Under the pieces are notes generated by a model. It was not told where the DNA came from. It worked only from the letters and a program-made list of their open reading frames with translations, and searched no databases. A program made the position numbers and the translations under genes. A stretch of DNA of 64,000 bases from Halomonas sp. 328. Lineage in GTDB: Bacteria; Pseudomonadota; Gammaproteobacteria; Pseudomonadales; Halomonadaceae. Below are positions 25,741 to 35,102 of the stretch, one piece after another (position 1 is the stretch's first letter; each line of letters opens with the position of its first letter). The DNA is taken from NCBI RefSeq assembly GCF_015645095.1, contig NZ_JADOTW010000013.1, positions 1 to 64,000 of the forward strand, in the 5' to 3' direction.

Positions 25741-27024
25741 CTAGCGGCGGCGGGCCGGTCGCCGGGCGTGCTGCCAGCAACGCGCCGAGGTGATCAGCTT
25801 GTCCTTGACCTGGAGGATCTCCATGCGGGTGGTGCCCACCTGCAGGCAGGCGGGGCCGTCGGGGAAGGACTCCAGGTGCTCGAGGATCAGGCCGTTGAGG
25901 GTCTTGGGGCCATCGGTGGGCAGCTGCCAGCCCAGCGACTTGTTGATCTCGCGAATATTGGCGGTGCCCTCGATCAGGTAGCTGCCGTCGTCCTGAAGGT
26001 GGATCTCCTGGTGCATGCCCGCCACGTCGGTGGTGAATTCGCCGACGATCTCCTCGAGGATGTCCTCCAGGGTCACCAGGCCCTCCACGTCGCCGTACTC
26101 GTCCACCACGATGCCGATGCGCCGCTTCTGCTTCTGGAAGTTGAGCAGCTGGGTGTGCAGGGGCGTGGACTCGGGAATGAAGTAGGGCTCCCGGGCCTCC
26201 TGGACGATGGCCGCCTTGGTGACCTCCGGCTTGGCCAGGAAGCGCGCCGCATTGCGCAGGTGCAGCATGCCGATGATGTTGTTGATATCGCCCTTGTAGA
26301 CCGGGATGCGCGTGTGCTGGCTGGTGCGGATCTGGGTGAGGATGCTCTCCAGGTCATCTTCCAGGTCGATGCCGACGATCTCGTGGCGGGGCACCATGAT
26401 GTCGTTGACGGTGACATTCTCCAGGTCGAGGATCGATAGCAGCATCGCCTGGTGGCGCTGGGGGATCAGGGTGCCCGCCTCGTGGACGACGGTGCGCAGT
26501 TCGTCCCGGGTCAGGCTGTCGGCGCTGCCGTCGATCTGCTTGACCCCGGTCAGGCGCAGCAAGCCATTGGAGATGGCGTTGGTCAGCCATACCAGCGGAT
26601 AGAGCAGCTTGAGCAGCGGCTCCAGGATCACCGAGGCGGGGTAGGCAATGCGCTCCGGCTTGACCGCCGCATAGGTCTTGGGGGTCACCTCGGCGAAGAT
26701 CAGGATGACGATGGTCAGCACCAGGGGGGCGATGGCCGGGCCGGTCACCTCGCCGAAGAAGTGGATCGCCAGTACGGTGGCGATGGCGGCGGCGAGGTTA
26801 TTGACCAGGTTGTTGCCGATCAGGATGACGCCGATCAGGCGATCCGGACGGGCCAGCAGACGCAGCACCCGTTGGGCCCGACGCTCGCCGCCGTTGGCGC
26901 GATGACTGAGGCGGTAGCGGTTGATGGACATCATGCCGGTCTCGGAGCTCGAGAAGAAGGCCGACAGCAGGATCAGCAGCGCCAACAGGCCGAACAGCAA
27001 TCCCACGGGGAAGTCGTCGCTCAA
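25741..27024 (-). CDS. corB: HlyC/CorC family transporter, CNNM-CBS (CorB/YfjD)
   Basis: 427 residues: CNNM (DUF21) membrane domain with three to four spans (about 1-185; LSAFFSSSETGMMSINRYRL is the signature), a CBS pair (about 200-330; VPRHEIVGIDL, VDEYGDVEGLVTLEDILEEI) and a CorC_HlyC domain at the C-terminus. The family exports or takes up Mg2+/Co2+ under nucleotide control. It pairs with ypjD upstream on the same strand, an arrangement shared with Pseudomonas and E. coli, divergent from ffh. Confidence 0.93.
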   Translation of the reverse strand: MSDDFPVGLLFGLLALLILLSAFFSSSETGMMSINRYRLSHRANGGERRAQRVLRLLARPDRLIGVILIGNNLVNNLAAAIATVLAIHFFGEVTGPAIAPLVLTIVILIFAEVTPKTYAAVKPERIAYPASVILEPLLKLLYPLVWLTNAISNGLLRLTGVKQIDGSADSLTRDELRTVVHEAGTLIPQRHQAMLLSILDLENVTVNDIMVPRHEIVGIDLEDDLESILTQIRTSQHTRIPVYKGDINNIIGMLHLRNAARFLAKPEVTKAAIVQEAREPYFIPESTPLHTQLLNFQKQKRRIGIVVDEYGDVEGLVTLEDILEEIVGEFTTDVAGMHQEIHLQDDGSYLIEGTANIREINKSLGWQLPTDGPKTLNGLILEHLESFPDGPACLQVGTTRMEILQVKDKLITSARCWQHARRPARRR

Positions 27025-27093
27025 GATGGAAGAGTCCTTTATGGCGTTTCAGGCACGTTTGTAGAGAAACGGCGCGTGGCCTGTCAAGGCGGC

Positions 27094-27909
27094 TCAGGGC
27101 CCCCGGAAGATCACTTCCAGGGCGAACTTGCTGCCGAAATAGGCCAGCAGCAGCAGTGCACAGCCCCCCAGGGTCCAGCGCACCGCCTTGAGGCCACGCC
27201 AGCCGAGCCAGTGGTGGCCGGCCAGCAGGATCGAGAAGATCACCCAGGCGGCCAGGGAGAGCAGCGTCTTGTGGGCCAGGTGCTGGGCGAAGAGGTTGTC
27301 GAGGAAGAGGAAGCCGCTGAGGATCGCCAGGGTCAGCAGGCCGACCCCGGCCCAGACCAGCTCGAAGAGCACCCGCTCCATGGTGGTCAGGGGAGGCAGG
27401 GCCTGGACGATGCCACGCGTATGGTGGTGGCGCAGGGCCTGGTTCTGCACGCCGAGCAGGATCGCCTGGACGGCGGCGATGGCCAGCACGGCGAAGGCCA
27501 GGGCGGAGCTCACCACATGCAGGGCGATGCCCGGGGTCAGGCCGGCGCCAGGGGGCGGGCTGGGCAGGCCCACCGCCAGTAGCAGGGTCGCGGCGGCCAG
27601 CGGGAAGAGTCCCACCGCGCCGTTGAGCACCGGCTTGAACAGGCTGATGGCCAGCAGCAGGGCGGCGATCAGGGCGCCGGCCACGCTGGCGGTGGCTCCC
27701 AGGCCCAGGCGCAGTGACTCGGCATCACCGAACAGCGCGCCCAGTACCAGCAGGTGGCAGGCCACGGCCAGGCCGCCCAGGGTCAACACCAGGGGCGGAC
27801 GCTGGGGGACGCGCCGCGCCAGGGCCAGCGCCTGCCAGGAGGCGGCGCCGCAGTAGAGGATGATGGCGATTAAGGCAAAGGGAAGCGCCTGCATAGCGTT
27901 GCTGTCCAT
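27094..27909 (-). CDS. ypjD: YpjD, CcsA/ResC-like inner membrane protein
   Basis: 271 residues from the ATG at 27909 (an alternative is the ATG at 27894). Eight hydrophobic segments cover almost the whole length. The C-terminal part GHHWLGWRGLKAVRWTL resembles the WWD-adjacent region of cytochrome c assembly proteins (CcsA/CcmC superfamily), with HHTRG and HLAHKTLLSLAAWVIF before it. The function of YpjD itself is not established. The gene lies upstream of corB and is divergent from ffh. Confidence 0.9.
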   Translation of the reverse strand: MDSNAMQALPFALIAIILYCGAASWQALALARRVPQRPPLVLTLGGLAVACHLLVLGALFGDAESLRLGLGATASVAGALIAALLLAISLFKPVLNGAVGLFPLAAATLLLAVGLPSPPPGAGLTPGIALHVVSSALAFAVLAIAAVQAILLGVQNQALRHHHTRGIVQALPPLTTMERVLFELVWAGVGLLTLAILSGFLFLDNLFAQHLAHKTLLSLAAWVIFSILLAGHHWLGWRGLKAVRWTLGGCALLLLAYFGSKFALEVIFRGP

Positions 27910-27998
27910 GGGCCGCCCGGGGCGGCGAAGTGGCGAGAAGAAGAGCCGCGATCCTGGCGTTACTATACCGAAGCCCCGGGGCGCCGCCCAGCCATGCA

Positions 27999-28027
27999 TG
28001 GAGACCGGAGCCATCAAGGCGTATAAT
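27999..28027 (+). promoter_or_regulatory. ffh promoter
   Basis: TGGAGA, 17 bases, and a perfect TATAAT -10 at 28022-28027, 37 bases before the ffh ATG. Confidence 0.7.
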
Positions 28028-28064
28028 CGCGCCAAACGCCAAGGCACCCTTGCCGGAGAGGCCC

Positions 28065-29501
28065 ATGTTCGAAAGTCTATCGGAGCGTCTATCGCGGACG
28101 CTGAGGTCCATCAGCGGTCAGGCCAAGCTGACCGAGGACAATATCAAGGAGACCCTGCGCGAGGTGCGCCGGGCGCTGCTGGAGGCCGATGTCGCCCTGC
28201 CGGTGGTCAAGGCCTTCATCGATGCGGTGCGCCAGCGCGCCGTGGGTCAGGAGGTCTCCAAGAGCCTGTCGCCGGGGCAGCAGTTCGTCAAGATCGTCCA
28301 GCAGGAGCTGGAAGCGGTCATGGGCGAGGCCTTCGATGGCCTCAGCCTCAAGGGCTCGCCGGCGGTGATCCTGATGGCCGGCCTGCAGGGGGCGGGCAAG
28401 ACCACCTCCGTGGCCAAGCTGGCCCGCTACCTCAAGGAGCGCGAGAAGAAGAAGGTGTTGGTGGTCTCCGCCGACGTCTATCGTCCCGCGGCCATCGACC
28501 AGCTGGAGACCCTGGCCGGGGAGATCCAGGTCGACTTCTTCCCCTCCTCCAGCGACCAGCGCCCGGTGGCCATCGCCGAGGCGGCCATCAAGCACGCCAA
28601 GATCCAGTTCCATGACGTGGTGATCGTCGATACCGCCGGTCGCCTGCATGTCGATGCCGACATGATGGACGAGATCCAGGCCCTGCATCGCGCGGTGACG
28701 CCGCAGGAAACGCTGTTCGTGGTCGATGCCATGACCGGCCAGGACGCCGCCAACACCGCCAAGGCCTTCCACGAAGCTCTGCCGCTGACCGGGGTGATCC
28801 TCACCAAGGCGGATGGTGATGCCCGCGGCGGGGCGGCGCTCTCGGTGCGCCATATCACCGGCAAGCCGATCAAGTTCATGGGCATGGGCGAGAAGACCGA
28901 TGCCCTGGAGCCCTTCCACCCGGATCGGGTGGCTTCGCGGATCCTCGGCATGGGCGACGTCCTGTCGCTGATCGAGGAGGCCGAGCGCACCGTCGACAAG
29001 GGCAAGGCCGCCAAGCTGGCCAAGAAGGTCAAGAAGGGCGAAGGCTTCGACCTGGAGGACTTCCGCGACCAGCTCCAGCAGCTCAAGAAGATGGGCGGCA
29101 TGGGCGGCCTGCTCGGCAAGCTGCCGGGCATGGGGCAGATGGCCGAGATGGCCCAGGGCCCCGGCCCGGAGAAGGAGCTCGGCAAGCTCGAGGCGCTGAT
29201 CAACTCCATGACGCCCCAGGAGCGCCGCAAGCCGGAGATCATCAATGGCTCCCGCAAGCGGCGCATCGCCGCCGGGGCCGGCCTGCAGATCCCCGACCTC
29301 AATCGCCTGCTCAAGCAGCACAAGCAGATGCAGAAGATGATGAAGAAGGCGGGCAAGAAGGGCGGCATGCAGAAGATGATGCGCGGCATGTCCGGCATGA
29401 TGGGCGGCGGTGGCCCGGGCGGCCCCGGCGGAATGGGCGGGCCCGGTGGCATGGGCGGCCCGGGGGGCATGGGTGGCCCCGGCGGCTTCCCCTGGCGTTG
29501 A
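28065..29501 (+). CDS. ffh: signal recognition particle protein Ffh
   Basis: 478 residues from the ATG at 28065, behind GGAGAG. NG GTPase domain: GLQGAGKTT (G1), DTAGRLH (G3), TKADGDARGG (G4); then the Met-rich M domain that binds 4.5S RNA and signal peptides (MGGMGGLLGKLPGMGQM, MQKMMKKAGKKGGMQKMM). The last ~33 residues are a Gly/Pro/Met repeat (GGPGGM units) longer than the E. coli tail. It docks with FtsY (57149-58453 in this window) for co-translational membrane insertion. Confidence 0.98.
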   Translation: MFESLSERLSRTLRSISGQAKLTEDNIKETLREVRRALLEADVALPVVKAFIDAVRQRAVGQEVSKSLSPGQQFVKIVQQELEAVMGEAFDGLSLKGSPAVILMAGLQGAGKTTSVAKLARYLKEREKKKVLVVSADVYRPAAIDQLETLAGEIQVDFFPSSSDQRPVAIAEAAIKHAKIQFHDVVIVDTAGRLHVDADMMDEIQALHRAVTPQETLFVVDAMTGQDAANTAKAFHEALPLTGVILTKADGDARGGAALSVRHITGKPIKFMGMGEKTDALEPFHPDRVASRILGMGDVLSLIEEAERTVDKGKAAKLAKKVKKGEGFDLEDFRDQLQQLKKMGGMGGLLGKLPGMGQMAEMAQGPGPEKELGKLEALINSMTPQERRKPEIINGSRKRRIAAGAGLQIPDLNRLLKQHKQMQKMMKKAGKKGGMQKMMRGMSGMMGGGGPGGPGGMGGPGGMGGPGGMGGPGGFPWR

Positions 29502-29526
29502 TGCCGGGGGCTGTCAAGGAAAAAGG

Positions 29527-29555
29527 TTCCCAAACGGTGCCGCTTTCCGTAGAAT
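29527..29555 (+). promoter_or_regulatory. predicted rpsP operon promoter
   Basis: TTCCCA, 17 bases, TAGAAT, about 90 bases before rpsP. A GTCTTCA...TGAAGAC inverted repeat lies in the leader (29560-29601). Confidence 0.5.
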
Positions 29556-29643
29556 GTCGCGTCTTCATGACTGGGTCGTGAGTCCGCTCGCGCCCTGAAG
29601 ACCCCAATATTTCAGCAATCCAACCGAAGGACTGTTTAACGCC

Positions 29644-29898
29644 ATGGTTACCATTCGTCTGGCACGTGGTGGCGCCAAGAAGCGTCCCTTCTATCACCTG
29701 ACCGTGACCGACTCTCGCAAATCCCGCGACGGTCGTTTCCTGGAGCGCGTCGGCTTCTTCAACCCGGTGGCCCGTGGTCAGGAAGAGCGTCTGCGCGTCG
29801 ACCTGGAGCGCGTCACCCACTGGCAGGATCAGGGTGCCCAGCTCTCCGACCGCGTCGCCGAGCTGATCAAGGAAGCCCGCAAGCAGGCCAGCGCCTGA
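29644..29898 (+). CDS. rpsP: 30S ribosomal protein S16
   Basis: 84 residues beginning [19 protein letters not shown], the conserved S16 N-terminus, with [19 protein letters not shown]. It is needed for assembly of the 30S 5' domain. First gene of rpsP-rimM-trmD-rplS; the stop is 26 bases from the rimM ATG. Confidence 0.98.
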   Translation: MVTIRLARGGAKKRPFYHLTVTDSRKSRDGRFLERVGFFNPVARGQEERLRVDLERVTHWQDQGAQLSDRVAELIKEARKQASA

Positions 29899-29924
29899 TT
29901 GTGAGCCCGGTGCAGGAAACCGCC

Positions 29925-30458
29925 ATGACCTCTCCCCAGGGCCGCGATGAGGCTCAGCATGTCGTGCTGGGCAAGCTGACCAGCTCCTATGGGGTGAAGG
30001 GGTGGCTCAAGGTGTACTCCTACACCAGCCCCATGGAGGGCATTCTCGACTACCCCGAGTGGTGGGTGCGTCACGAGGGTCGGGTAACGGTTTATCGCCT
30101 GACTCAAGGACGTCGCCACGGCAAGGGACTGGTCGCGAACCTCGACGGGGTGAACGACCGCGATGCCGCCGAGCGGCTGGCCGGGGCAGAGATTCTGCTG
30201 CCCAAGTCGGCGCTGCCCGAGCTGCCCGCGGACGAGTATTACTGGCATCAACTCGAAGGTCTCGAGGTGGTGACCGCCGAAGGGGAAGCCCTGGGGCGGG
30301 TGGCCTACCTGTTCGAGACCGGCGCCAACGACGTCATGGTCGTGCGCGGTGCCGCCGACGGCAAGGAGCGCTTGCTGCCCTTTTTGCCCGACGAGGTGAT
30401 ACTCGACGTGGATCTCGATGCCGGCCGCATGACGGTGGCCTGGGATCCCGATTTTTGA
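29925..30458 (+). CDS. rimM: 16S rRNA processing protein RimM
   Basis: 177 residues. The ATG at 29925 was chosen because CAGGAAA precedes it; a GTG 24 bases earlier is possible. N-terminal domain with VLGKLTSSYGVKGWLKVYSYT and a C-terminal PRC-barrel (EYYWHQLEGLEVV, GANDVMVVRG, LLPFLPDEVI). RimM helps mature the 30S head and binds S19. Second gene of the rpsP operon. Confidence 0.96.
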   Translation: MTSPQGRDEAQHVVLGKLTSSYGVKGWLKVYSYTSPMEGILDYPEWWVRHEGRVTVYRLTQGRRHGKGLVANLDGVNDRDAAERLAGAEILLPKSALPELPADEYYWHQLEGLEVVTAEGEALGRVAYLFETGANDVMVVRGAADGKERLLPFLPDEVILDVDLDAGRMTVAWDPDF

Positions 30459-30515
30459 CCCTAGGGTCGACCGCCCGAGGCGGACGCCCAGGGCCGATGC
30501 CTGGAATCGATTGCC

Positions 30516-31301
30516 GTGTGGATAGGTGTTGTCTCGCTGTTCCCGGAGATGTTCGACGCGATCAGCCGTTATGGCGTGACCGGTCGAGCGGTCAAGCAAG
30601 GGTTGCTGGAACTGGAATTCTGGAATCCCCGGGACTTTGCCACCGACAAGCACCGCACGGTGGATGATCGCCCCTATGGGGGCGGGCCGGGCATGCTGAT
30701 GAAGGTCGAGACGCTGCGTCAGGCGATTCATGCCGCGCGCGCCGAGGCCGAAGCGACACAGGGCCAGCCGGCCCGCGTGATCTATCTGTCGCCCCAGGGG
30801 CGACCTCTGGATCAGCGCGGTGTTCAGGAACTGGCTGCGGCGGGGCCATTGATCGTGGTGGCCGGCCGTTACGAGGGCATCGACGAACGCATCGTCGAGG
30901 CCGATATCGATGAAGAGTGGTCCATCGGCGACTATGTGCTGAGCGGCGGCGAGCTGCCCGCCATGGTGCTGATCGATGCCGCCGCCCGGCTGGTGCCGGG
31001 AGTGCTGGGACACCAGGACTCGGCGGTGGAGGACTCCTTCAACGAGGGACTGCTGGATTGCCCTCATTACACGCGCCCGGAGATGATCGACGGGCGGGCG
31101 GTGCCCGAGGTACTGCTGAGCGGCAATCATGGTGCCATTCGTCGCTGGCGCCTCAAGCAGTCCCTGGGACGCACCTGGCTCAGGCGCCCCGACCTTCTCG
31201 AGGGTCGCGACTTGAGCCGAGAGCAGCGACAACTGCTCGACGAGTTTATCGACGAATACGCCAGTCAGGCGGCGGTGCGAGACACCCCCGAGGCCCCCTG
31301 A
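30516..31301 (+). CDS. trmD: tRNA (guanine37-N1)-methyltransferase TrmD
   Basis: 261 residues from a GTG start. SPOUT fold with a trefoil knot: [57 protein letters not shown], and the C-terminal [11 protein letters not shown]. It methylates G37 of tRNAs reading CNN and some other codons, preventing +1 frameshifts. Third gene of the operon. Confidence 0.98.
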   Translation: MWIGVVSLFPEMFDAISRYGVTGRAVKQGLLELEFWNPRDFATDKHRTVDDRPYGGGPGMLMKVETLRQAIHAARAEAEATQGQPARVIYLSPQGRPLDQRGVQELAAAGPLIVVAGRYEGIDERIVEADIDEEWSIGDYVLSGGELPAMVLIDAAARLVPGVLGHQDSAVEDSFNEGLLDCPHYTRPEMIDGRAVPEVLLSGNHGAIRRWRLKQSLGRTWLRRPDLLEGRDLSREQRQLLDEFIDEYASQAAVRDTPEAP

Positions 31302-31407
31302 GCCAGGGCAGACTCGCGTCACACATCCGATTCCCGCCTCGCGTGCCACGCCGAGCGTCGGGATCACGGCCACCCCCGGGTGGCGATGACATATCGAGGA
31401 GCTAGCA

Positions 31408-31764
31408 ATGAGCAGCAAGAACAAGGTGATCCAGGCGATCGAGAACGAGCAGATGGCCAAGGAAGTCCCGGCCTTCGCCCCCGGCGACACCGTGATCGTC
31501 CAGGTCAAGGTCAAGGAAGGTAACCGCGAGCGCCTGCAGGCCTTCGAAGGCGTGGTGATCGGCAAGCGCAACCGCGGTCTGAACTCCGCCTTCACCGTGC
31601 GCAAGATCTCTCACGGTGTCGGCGTCGAGCGGACCTTCCAGACCTACAGCCCGCTGGTCGACTCCATCAGCGTCAAGCGTCGCGGTGACGTGCGTCAGGC
31701 CAAGCTGTACTACCTCCGCGAGCGCAGCGGCAAGTCTGCCCGCATCAAGGAAAAGCTGGCCTAA
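31408..31764 (+). CDS. rplS: 50S ribosomal protein L19
   Basis: 118 residues with GAGGAG upstream. L19 signatures: [58 protein letters not shown]. It lies at the 30S-50S interface. Last gene of the rpsP operon, followed by a hairpin. The 106-base gap after trmD shows no gene. Confidence 0.98.
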   Translation: MSSKNKVIQAIENEQMAKEVPAFAPGDTVIVQVKVKEGNRERLQAFEGVVIGKRNRGLNSAFTVRKISHGVGVERTFQTYSPLVDSISVKRRGDVRQAKLYYLRERSGKSARIKEKLA

Positions 31765-31802
31765 GTCGGGCCAGGTCGCGACCCGGCAGCGCCGAGGTCG
31801 CC

Positions 31803-31841
31803 GGGAAACCCCGTCACCGCTCGCGCGGGGCGGGGTTTCCC
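31803..31841 (+). terminator. rpsP operon terminator
   Basis: GGGAAACCCCG pairs with CGGGGTTTCCC across a 17-base loop. The downstream T content is low (CTGCATTTG). Confidence 0.65.
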
Positions 31842-31859
31842 TGCATTTGAGGCCCAGTC

Positions 31860-32750
31860 ATGTCCGATGCTGCCCTGATCGACGCCTTCCTCGATGCCCT
31901 GTGGCTCGAGCAGGGGGCCAGTGAACATACCCTGGCCGCCTATCGCCGTGATCTCGTCGCCTGGGCGGGCTACCTGGCCGAGCATCGGCAGAGCCTGCTG
32001 GCCCCCGGCGCCGAGACCCTGCCCGAGTGGCTGGCGGCGCGCCGCGAGGCGGGGTACCAGCTGCGCTCCAATGCCCGGCTGCTGTCGAGCCTGCGGCGTT
32101 TCTATCGCTGGGCGCTGATGACCGAGCGGCTCGGCGCCGACCCCCTGGCCGGGGTGCGCCTGCCCAAGGTGCGGCCCAGCCTGCCGAACACCCTGGACGA
32201 GGTCGAGGTGGAACGGCTGCTGGCGGCCCCGGACACGAGCACTCCCCTCGGGCTGCGGGATCGCGCCATGCTGGAGGTGCTCTACGGCTGCGGCCTGCGG
32301 GTCTCGGAACTGGTCAACCTGAGTCTGGCCAGCGTCAACCTGCGCCAGGGGGTGGTGCGGGTGCTGGGCAAGGGCGACAAGGAGCGGCTGGTGCCCCTGG
32401 GCGAGGAGGGCATCGTCTGGCTGGAGCGCTACCTGCGTGGCGGTCGGGGAGCACTGATGCAGGACCCCGCGCGGCCGGCGCTCTTCCCCGGTCGCGGCGA
32501 TGCCTGCCTGACCCGTCAGGCCTTCTGGCATCGCATCAAGGTCCATGCGCGGGTTGCCGGGATCCAGCGGCCCCTGTCGCCGCACACCCTGCGCCACGCC
32601 TTCGCCACCCATCTGTTGAATCATGGGGCCAATTTGCGTGTCGTACAGCTGTTGCTCGGTCATAGCGACCTGTCGACGACCCAGATCTATACCCATGTGG
32701 CCCAGGCACGCCTGGAACTGCTGCATGCCGAACATCACCCGCGAGGCTGA
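31860..32750 (+). CDS. xerD: tyrosine recombinase XerD
   Basis: 296 residues. N-terminal SAM-like DNA-binding domain (QGASEHTLAAYRRDL) and catalytic domain with the full R-K-H-R-H/W-Y set: GLRVSEL, GKGDKERLVPL, SPHTLRHAFATHLL, LLGHSDLSTTQIYTHV. It resolves chromosome dimers at dif with XerC. The downstream dsbC follows at 2 bases, a gene pair found across Pseudomonas and relatives. No dif-like site was seen here. Confidence 0.97.
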   Translation: MSDAALIDAFLDALWLEQGASEHTLAAYRRDLVAWAGYLAEHRQSLLAPGAETLPEWLAARREAGYQLRSNARLLSSLRRFYRWALMTERLGADPLAGVRLPKVRPSLPNTLDEVEVERLLAAPDTSTPLGLRDRAMLEVLYGCGLRVSELVNLSLASVNLRQGVVRVLGKGDKERLVPLGEEGIVWLERYLRGGRGALMQDPARPALFPGRGDACLTRQAFWHRIKVHARVAGIQRPLSPHTLRHAFATHLLNHGANLRVVQLLLGHSDLSTTQIYTHVAQARLELLHAEHHPRG

Positions 32751-32752
32751 AC

Positions 32753-33493
32753 ATGCAACGAGCGTCACGATTCGCCCTGGGCGGCCTGTTGGCCGCCGCC
32801 TTCGCCGCCCTGGCCCCCCTGGCCCTGGCCACCACCCCCGAGGCCCTGGCGGAACGCCTCCAGGTGCGCGGCGAGCCGATGCCGGTGGAGAGCGTCACCG
32901 CCACGCCCCTGACGGGCTTTTTCGAGGTGCGCCTGGAGAACGGCGAGACCTTCTACAGCGACAGCAGCGGGCGCTTCTTCCTGGTGGGAGACATCTACGA
33001 GAATGGCGAGGCGGGGCTGGTCAACCTCACCGAGCAGGCTCGCAACGGTGAGCGGGCCGAGCGTCTGGCGCAGGTACCCGATGCCGAGCGGGTGATCTTC
33101 CGCGGTGCCGAGAGCCGGGCCACGGTGACCGTCTTCACCGATACCACCTGTCCCTTCTGCGTGCGCCTTCACGAGGAAGTGCCGGCGCTCAATGAGATGG
33201 GAATCGAGGTACACTATCTGGCCTTTCCGCGCAGCGGCATGGGCTCCCGGGGTGCCCGTGAGCTGCAGCAGATCTGGTGCGACGCCAATCCCAGCGAGGC
33301 GATGAACCTGGCCAAGGGGGGCGCTACCCTGGAAGGGGCCGCGGACTGCGACAATCCGGTCGAGGCCCAGTATCATCTGGGGATGGAGCTCGGCGTCCAG
33401 GGAACGCCGGCCATCGTGCTGCCCGATGGGCAGCTGGTGCCGGGCTATGTGCCCGCCGAGCGGCTGGCCGCCATGCTGGGCCTCGATGGCTAG
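32753..33493 (+). CDS. dsbC: periplasmic disulfide isomerase DsbC
   Basis: 246 residues: signal peptide (about 1-26, ending ALA), N-terminal dimerisation domain and C-terminal thioredoxin domain with CPFC (Cys133, Cys136) and the cis-Pro loop GTPAIVL. A second Cys pair (in QQIWCDAN and GAADCDNP) matches the structural disulfide of E. coli DsbC. It corrects wrong disulfides in the periplasm. It is probably co-transcribed with xerD. Confidence 0.96.
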   Translation: MQRASRFALGGLLAAAFAALAPLALATTPEALAERLQVRGEPMPVESVTATPLTGFFEVRLENGETFYSDSSGRFFLVGDIYENGEAGLVNLTEQARNGERAERLAQVPDAERVIFRGAESRATVTVFTDTTCPFCVRLHEEVPALNEMGIEVHYLAFPRSGMGSRGARELQQIWCDANPSEAMNLAKGGATLEGAADCDNPVEAQYHLGMELGVQGTPAIVLPDGQLVPGYVPAERLAAMLGLDG

Positions 33494-33644
33494 GCGCCGC
33501 GCTTAGCGCCGGGGCCCCGGCCCCTGGCGTCATGATCAAGATGTTGAAGAGTGGCGGGCGTAGGCCGAGGCCGGAACCGCCACCGCTGGACCGCCGTCCG
33601 ACGACCCGGGCGGAAACCGAACACTAAAGCAAGGGGATATCACG

Positions 33645-34961
33645 TTGAAACCGGTGAGAGTGGGAATCTGTGGCCTGGGTACCGTCGGTGGCGGCACCTT
33701 CAATGTCCTGACGCGTAACGCCGATGAGATCGCCCGGCGGGCCGGACGGCCCATCGTGATCGAGCAGGTGGCGATGCGTCGCGACAACCCGGACTGCGAC
33801 ACCACCGGCGTCAAGACCACCGCCGATGTCTTCGAGGTGGCCCGCAACCCCGACGTGGACGTGCTGGTGGAGCTGATCGGCGGCTACGAGGCGGCCCGAG
33901 AGCTGGTGCTCACCGCCATCGAGCATGGCAAGCACGTGGTCACCGCCAACAAGGCGCTGATCGCCGTGCACGGCAACGAGATCTTCCAGGCCGCCCACGA
34001 GAAGGGCGTGATCGTCGCCTTCGAGGCCGCCGTGGCCGGTGGCATCCCGGTGATCAAGTCGCTGCGCGAGGGCCTGGGCGCCAATCGCATCGAGTGGGTC
34101 GCCGGCATCATCAACGGCACCGGCAACTATATCCTCACCCATATGCGTGACGAGGGGCGGGCCTTCGAGGATGTCCTGGCCGAGGCCCAGGCCCTGGGCT
34201 ACGCCGAGGCCGACCCCACCTTCGACGTGGAAGGCATCGATGCCGCCCACAAGCTGACCATCCTCGCCTCCATCGCCTACGGCGTGCCGCTGCAGTTCGA
34301 GAAGGCCTACACCGAGGGCATCTCCCGGGTCACCGCCGAGGACGTGGAGCAGGCCGATAACCTGGGCTACATCATCAAGCACCTGGGGATCTCCAAGCGC
34401 ACCGAGCAGGGGCTGGAGCTGCGGGTCCACCCGACCCTGATTCCCAAGGAGCGCCTGCTAGCCAATGTGCATGGGGTCAAGAACGCCATCGCCGTGATGG
34501 GCGACGCCGTGGGCCCGACCCTCTACTACGGCGCCGGTGCCGGCGCCGAGCCCACCGCCTCGGCGGTGGTGGCCGACCTGCTCGACGTGGCCCGGGACAT
34601 CACCACCGCCCACCACTACCGGGTGCCCTACCTGGCCTTCAGCGGCATCGACGAGGACGTCAGCCAACTGCCGATCCTGCCCATGGAGGAGATCAGCACC
34701 GCCTACTACCTGCGGCTGCTGGCGGTGGATCGTCCTGGCGTGCTGGCCCGGGTGGCGACCATCCTCTCCGAGCAGGGCATCTCCATCGAGGCGCTGATCC
34801 AGAAGGAGGCCACCGAAGGCGAGCTGGTGCCGATCATCCTGCTGACCCACCGCACCCGCGAGCAGCAGATGAACGAGGCGATCCGCCAGATCGAGTCCAT
34901 GGCCGATATCGCCGGCCCGGTGACGCGGATCCGCGTGGAATCCCTGGACGAACACGAATAA
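33645..34961 (+). CDS. hom: homoserine dehydrogenase
   Basis: 438 residues from a TTG start with AAGGGG upstream. N-terminal NAD(P) fold (VGICGLGTVGGGTFNVL), catalytic region (EAAVAGGIPVIKSLREGLGANRI, GIINGTGNYIL, LGYAEADPTFDVEGIDAAHK) and a C-terminal ACT domain (about 350-430, DRPGVLARVATILSEQGISIEAL) for threonine feedback. It is the monofunctional Pseudomonas-type enzyme, not fused to aspartokinase. It converts aspartate semialdehyde to homoserine. thrC follows. Confidence 0.97.
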   Translation: MKPVRVGICGLGTVGGGTFNVLTRNADEIARRAGRPIVIEQVAMRRDNPDCDTTGVKTTADVFEVARNPDVDVLVELIGGYEAARELVLTAIEHGKHVVTANKALIAVHGNEIFQAAHEKGVIVAFEAAVAGGIPVIKSLREGLGANRIEWVAGIINGTGNYILTHMRDEGRAFEDVLAEAQALGYAEADPTFDVEGIDAAHKLTILASIAYGVPLQFEKAYTEGISRVTAEDVEQADNLGYIIKHLGISKRTEQGLELRVHPTLIPKERLLANVHGVKNAIAVMGDAVGPTLYYGAGAGAEPTASAVVADLLDVARDITTAHHYRVPYLAFSGIDEDVSQLPILPMEEISTAYYLRLLAVDRPGVLARVATILSEQGISIEALIQKEATEGELVPIILLTHRTREQQMNEAIRQIESMADIAGPVTRIRVESLDEHE

Positions 34962-35061
34962 GCCGGGCTCCGCCCGAGCGGTAAACCGAAAGCGAGACGC
35001 CGGACGTTGGAAGAGAAGCAACCCCAGCAGAGACTGGAGCGCTTCTAGCTACTACCGCTAT

Positions 35062-35089
35062 CTGTCGCCGGATCGGCTCCGAGCGAGCA
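35062..35089 (+). repeat. 28-bp dispersed repeat, copy A
   Basis: CTGTCGCCGGATCGGCTCCG continuing into GAGCGAGCA, 25 of 28 bases identical to 36607-36634. It sits just before the thrC start, 14 bases from the ATG. The rest of the hom-thrC gap (34962-35061) shows no gene. Confidence 0.6.
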
Positions 35090-35102
35090 AAGGAATCGAA
35101 CA

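Noticed and set aside
34962-35102. A threonine attenuator leader peptide before thrC
   Set aside because: No short frame rich in Thr/Ile codons and no terminator-antiterminator pair is visible; the gap instead carries a dispersed repeat.
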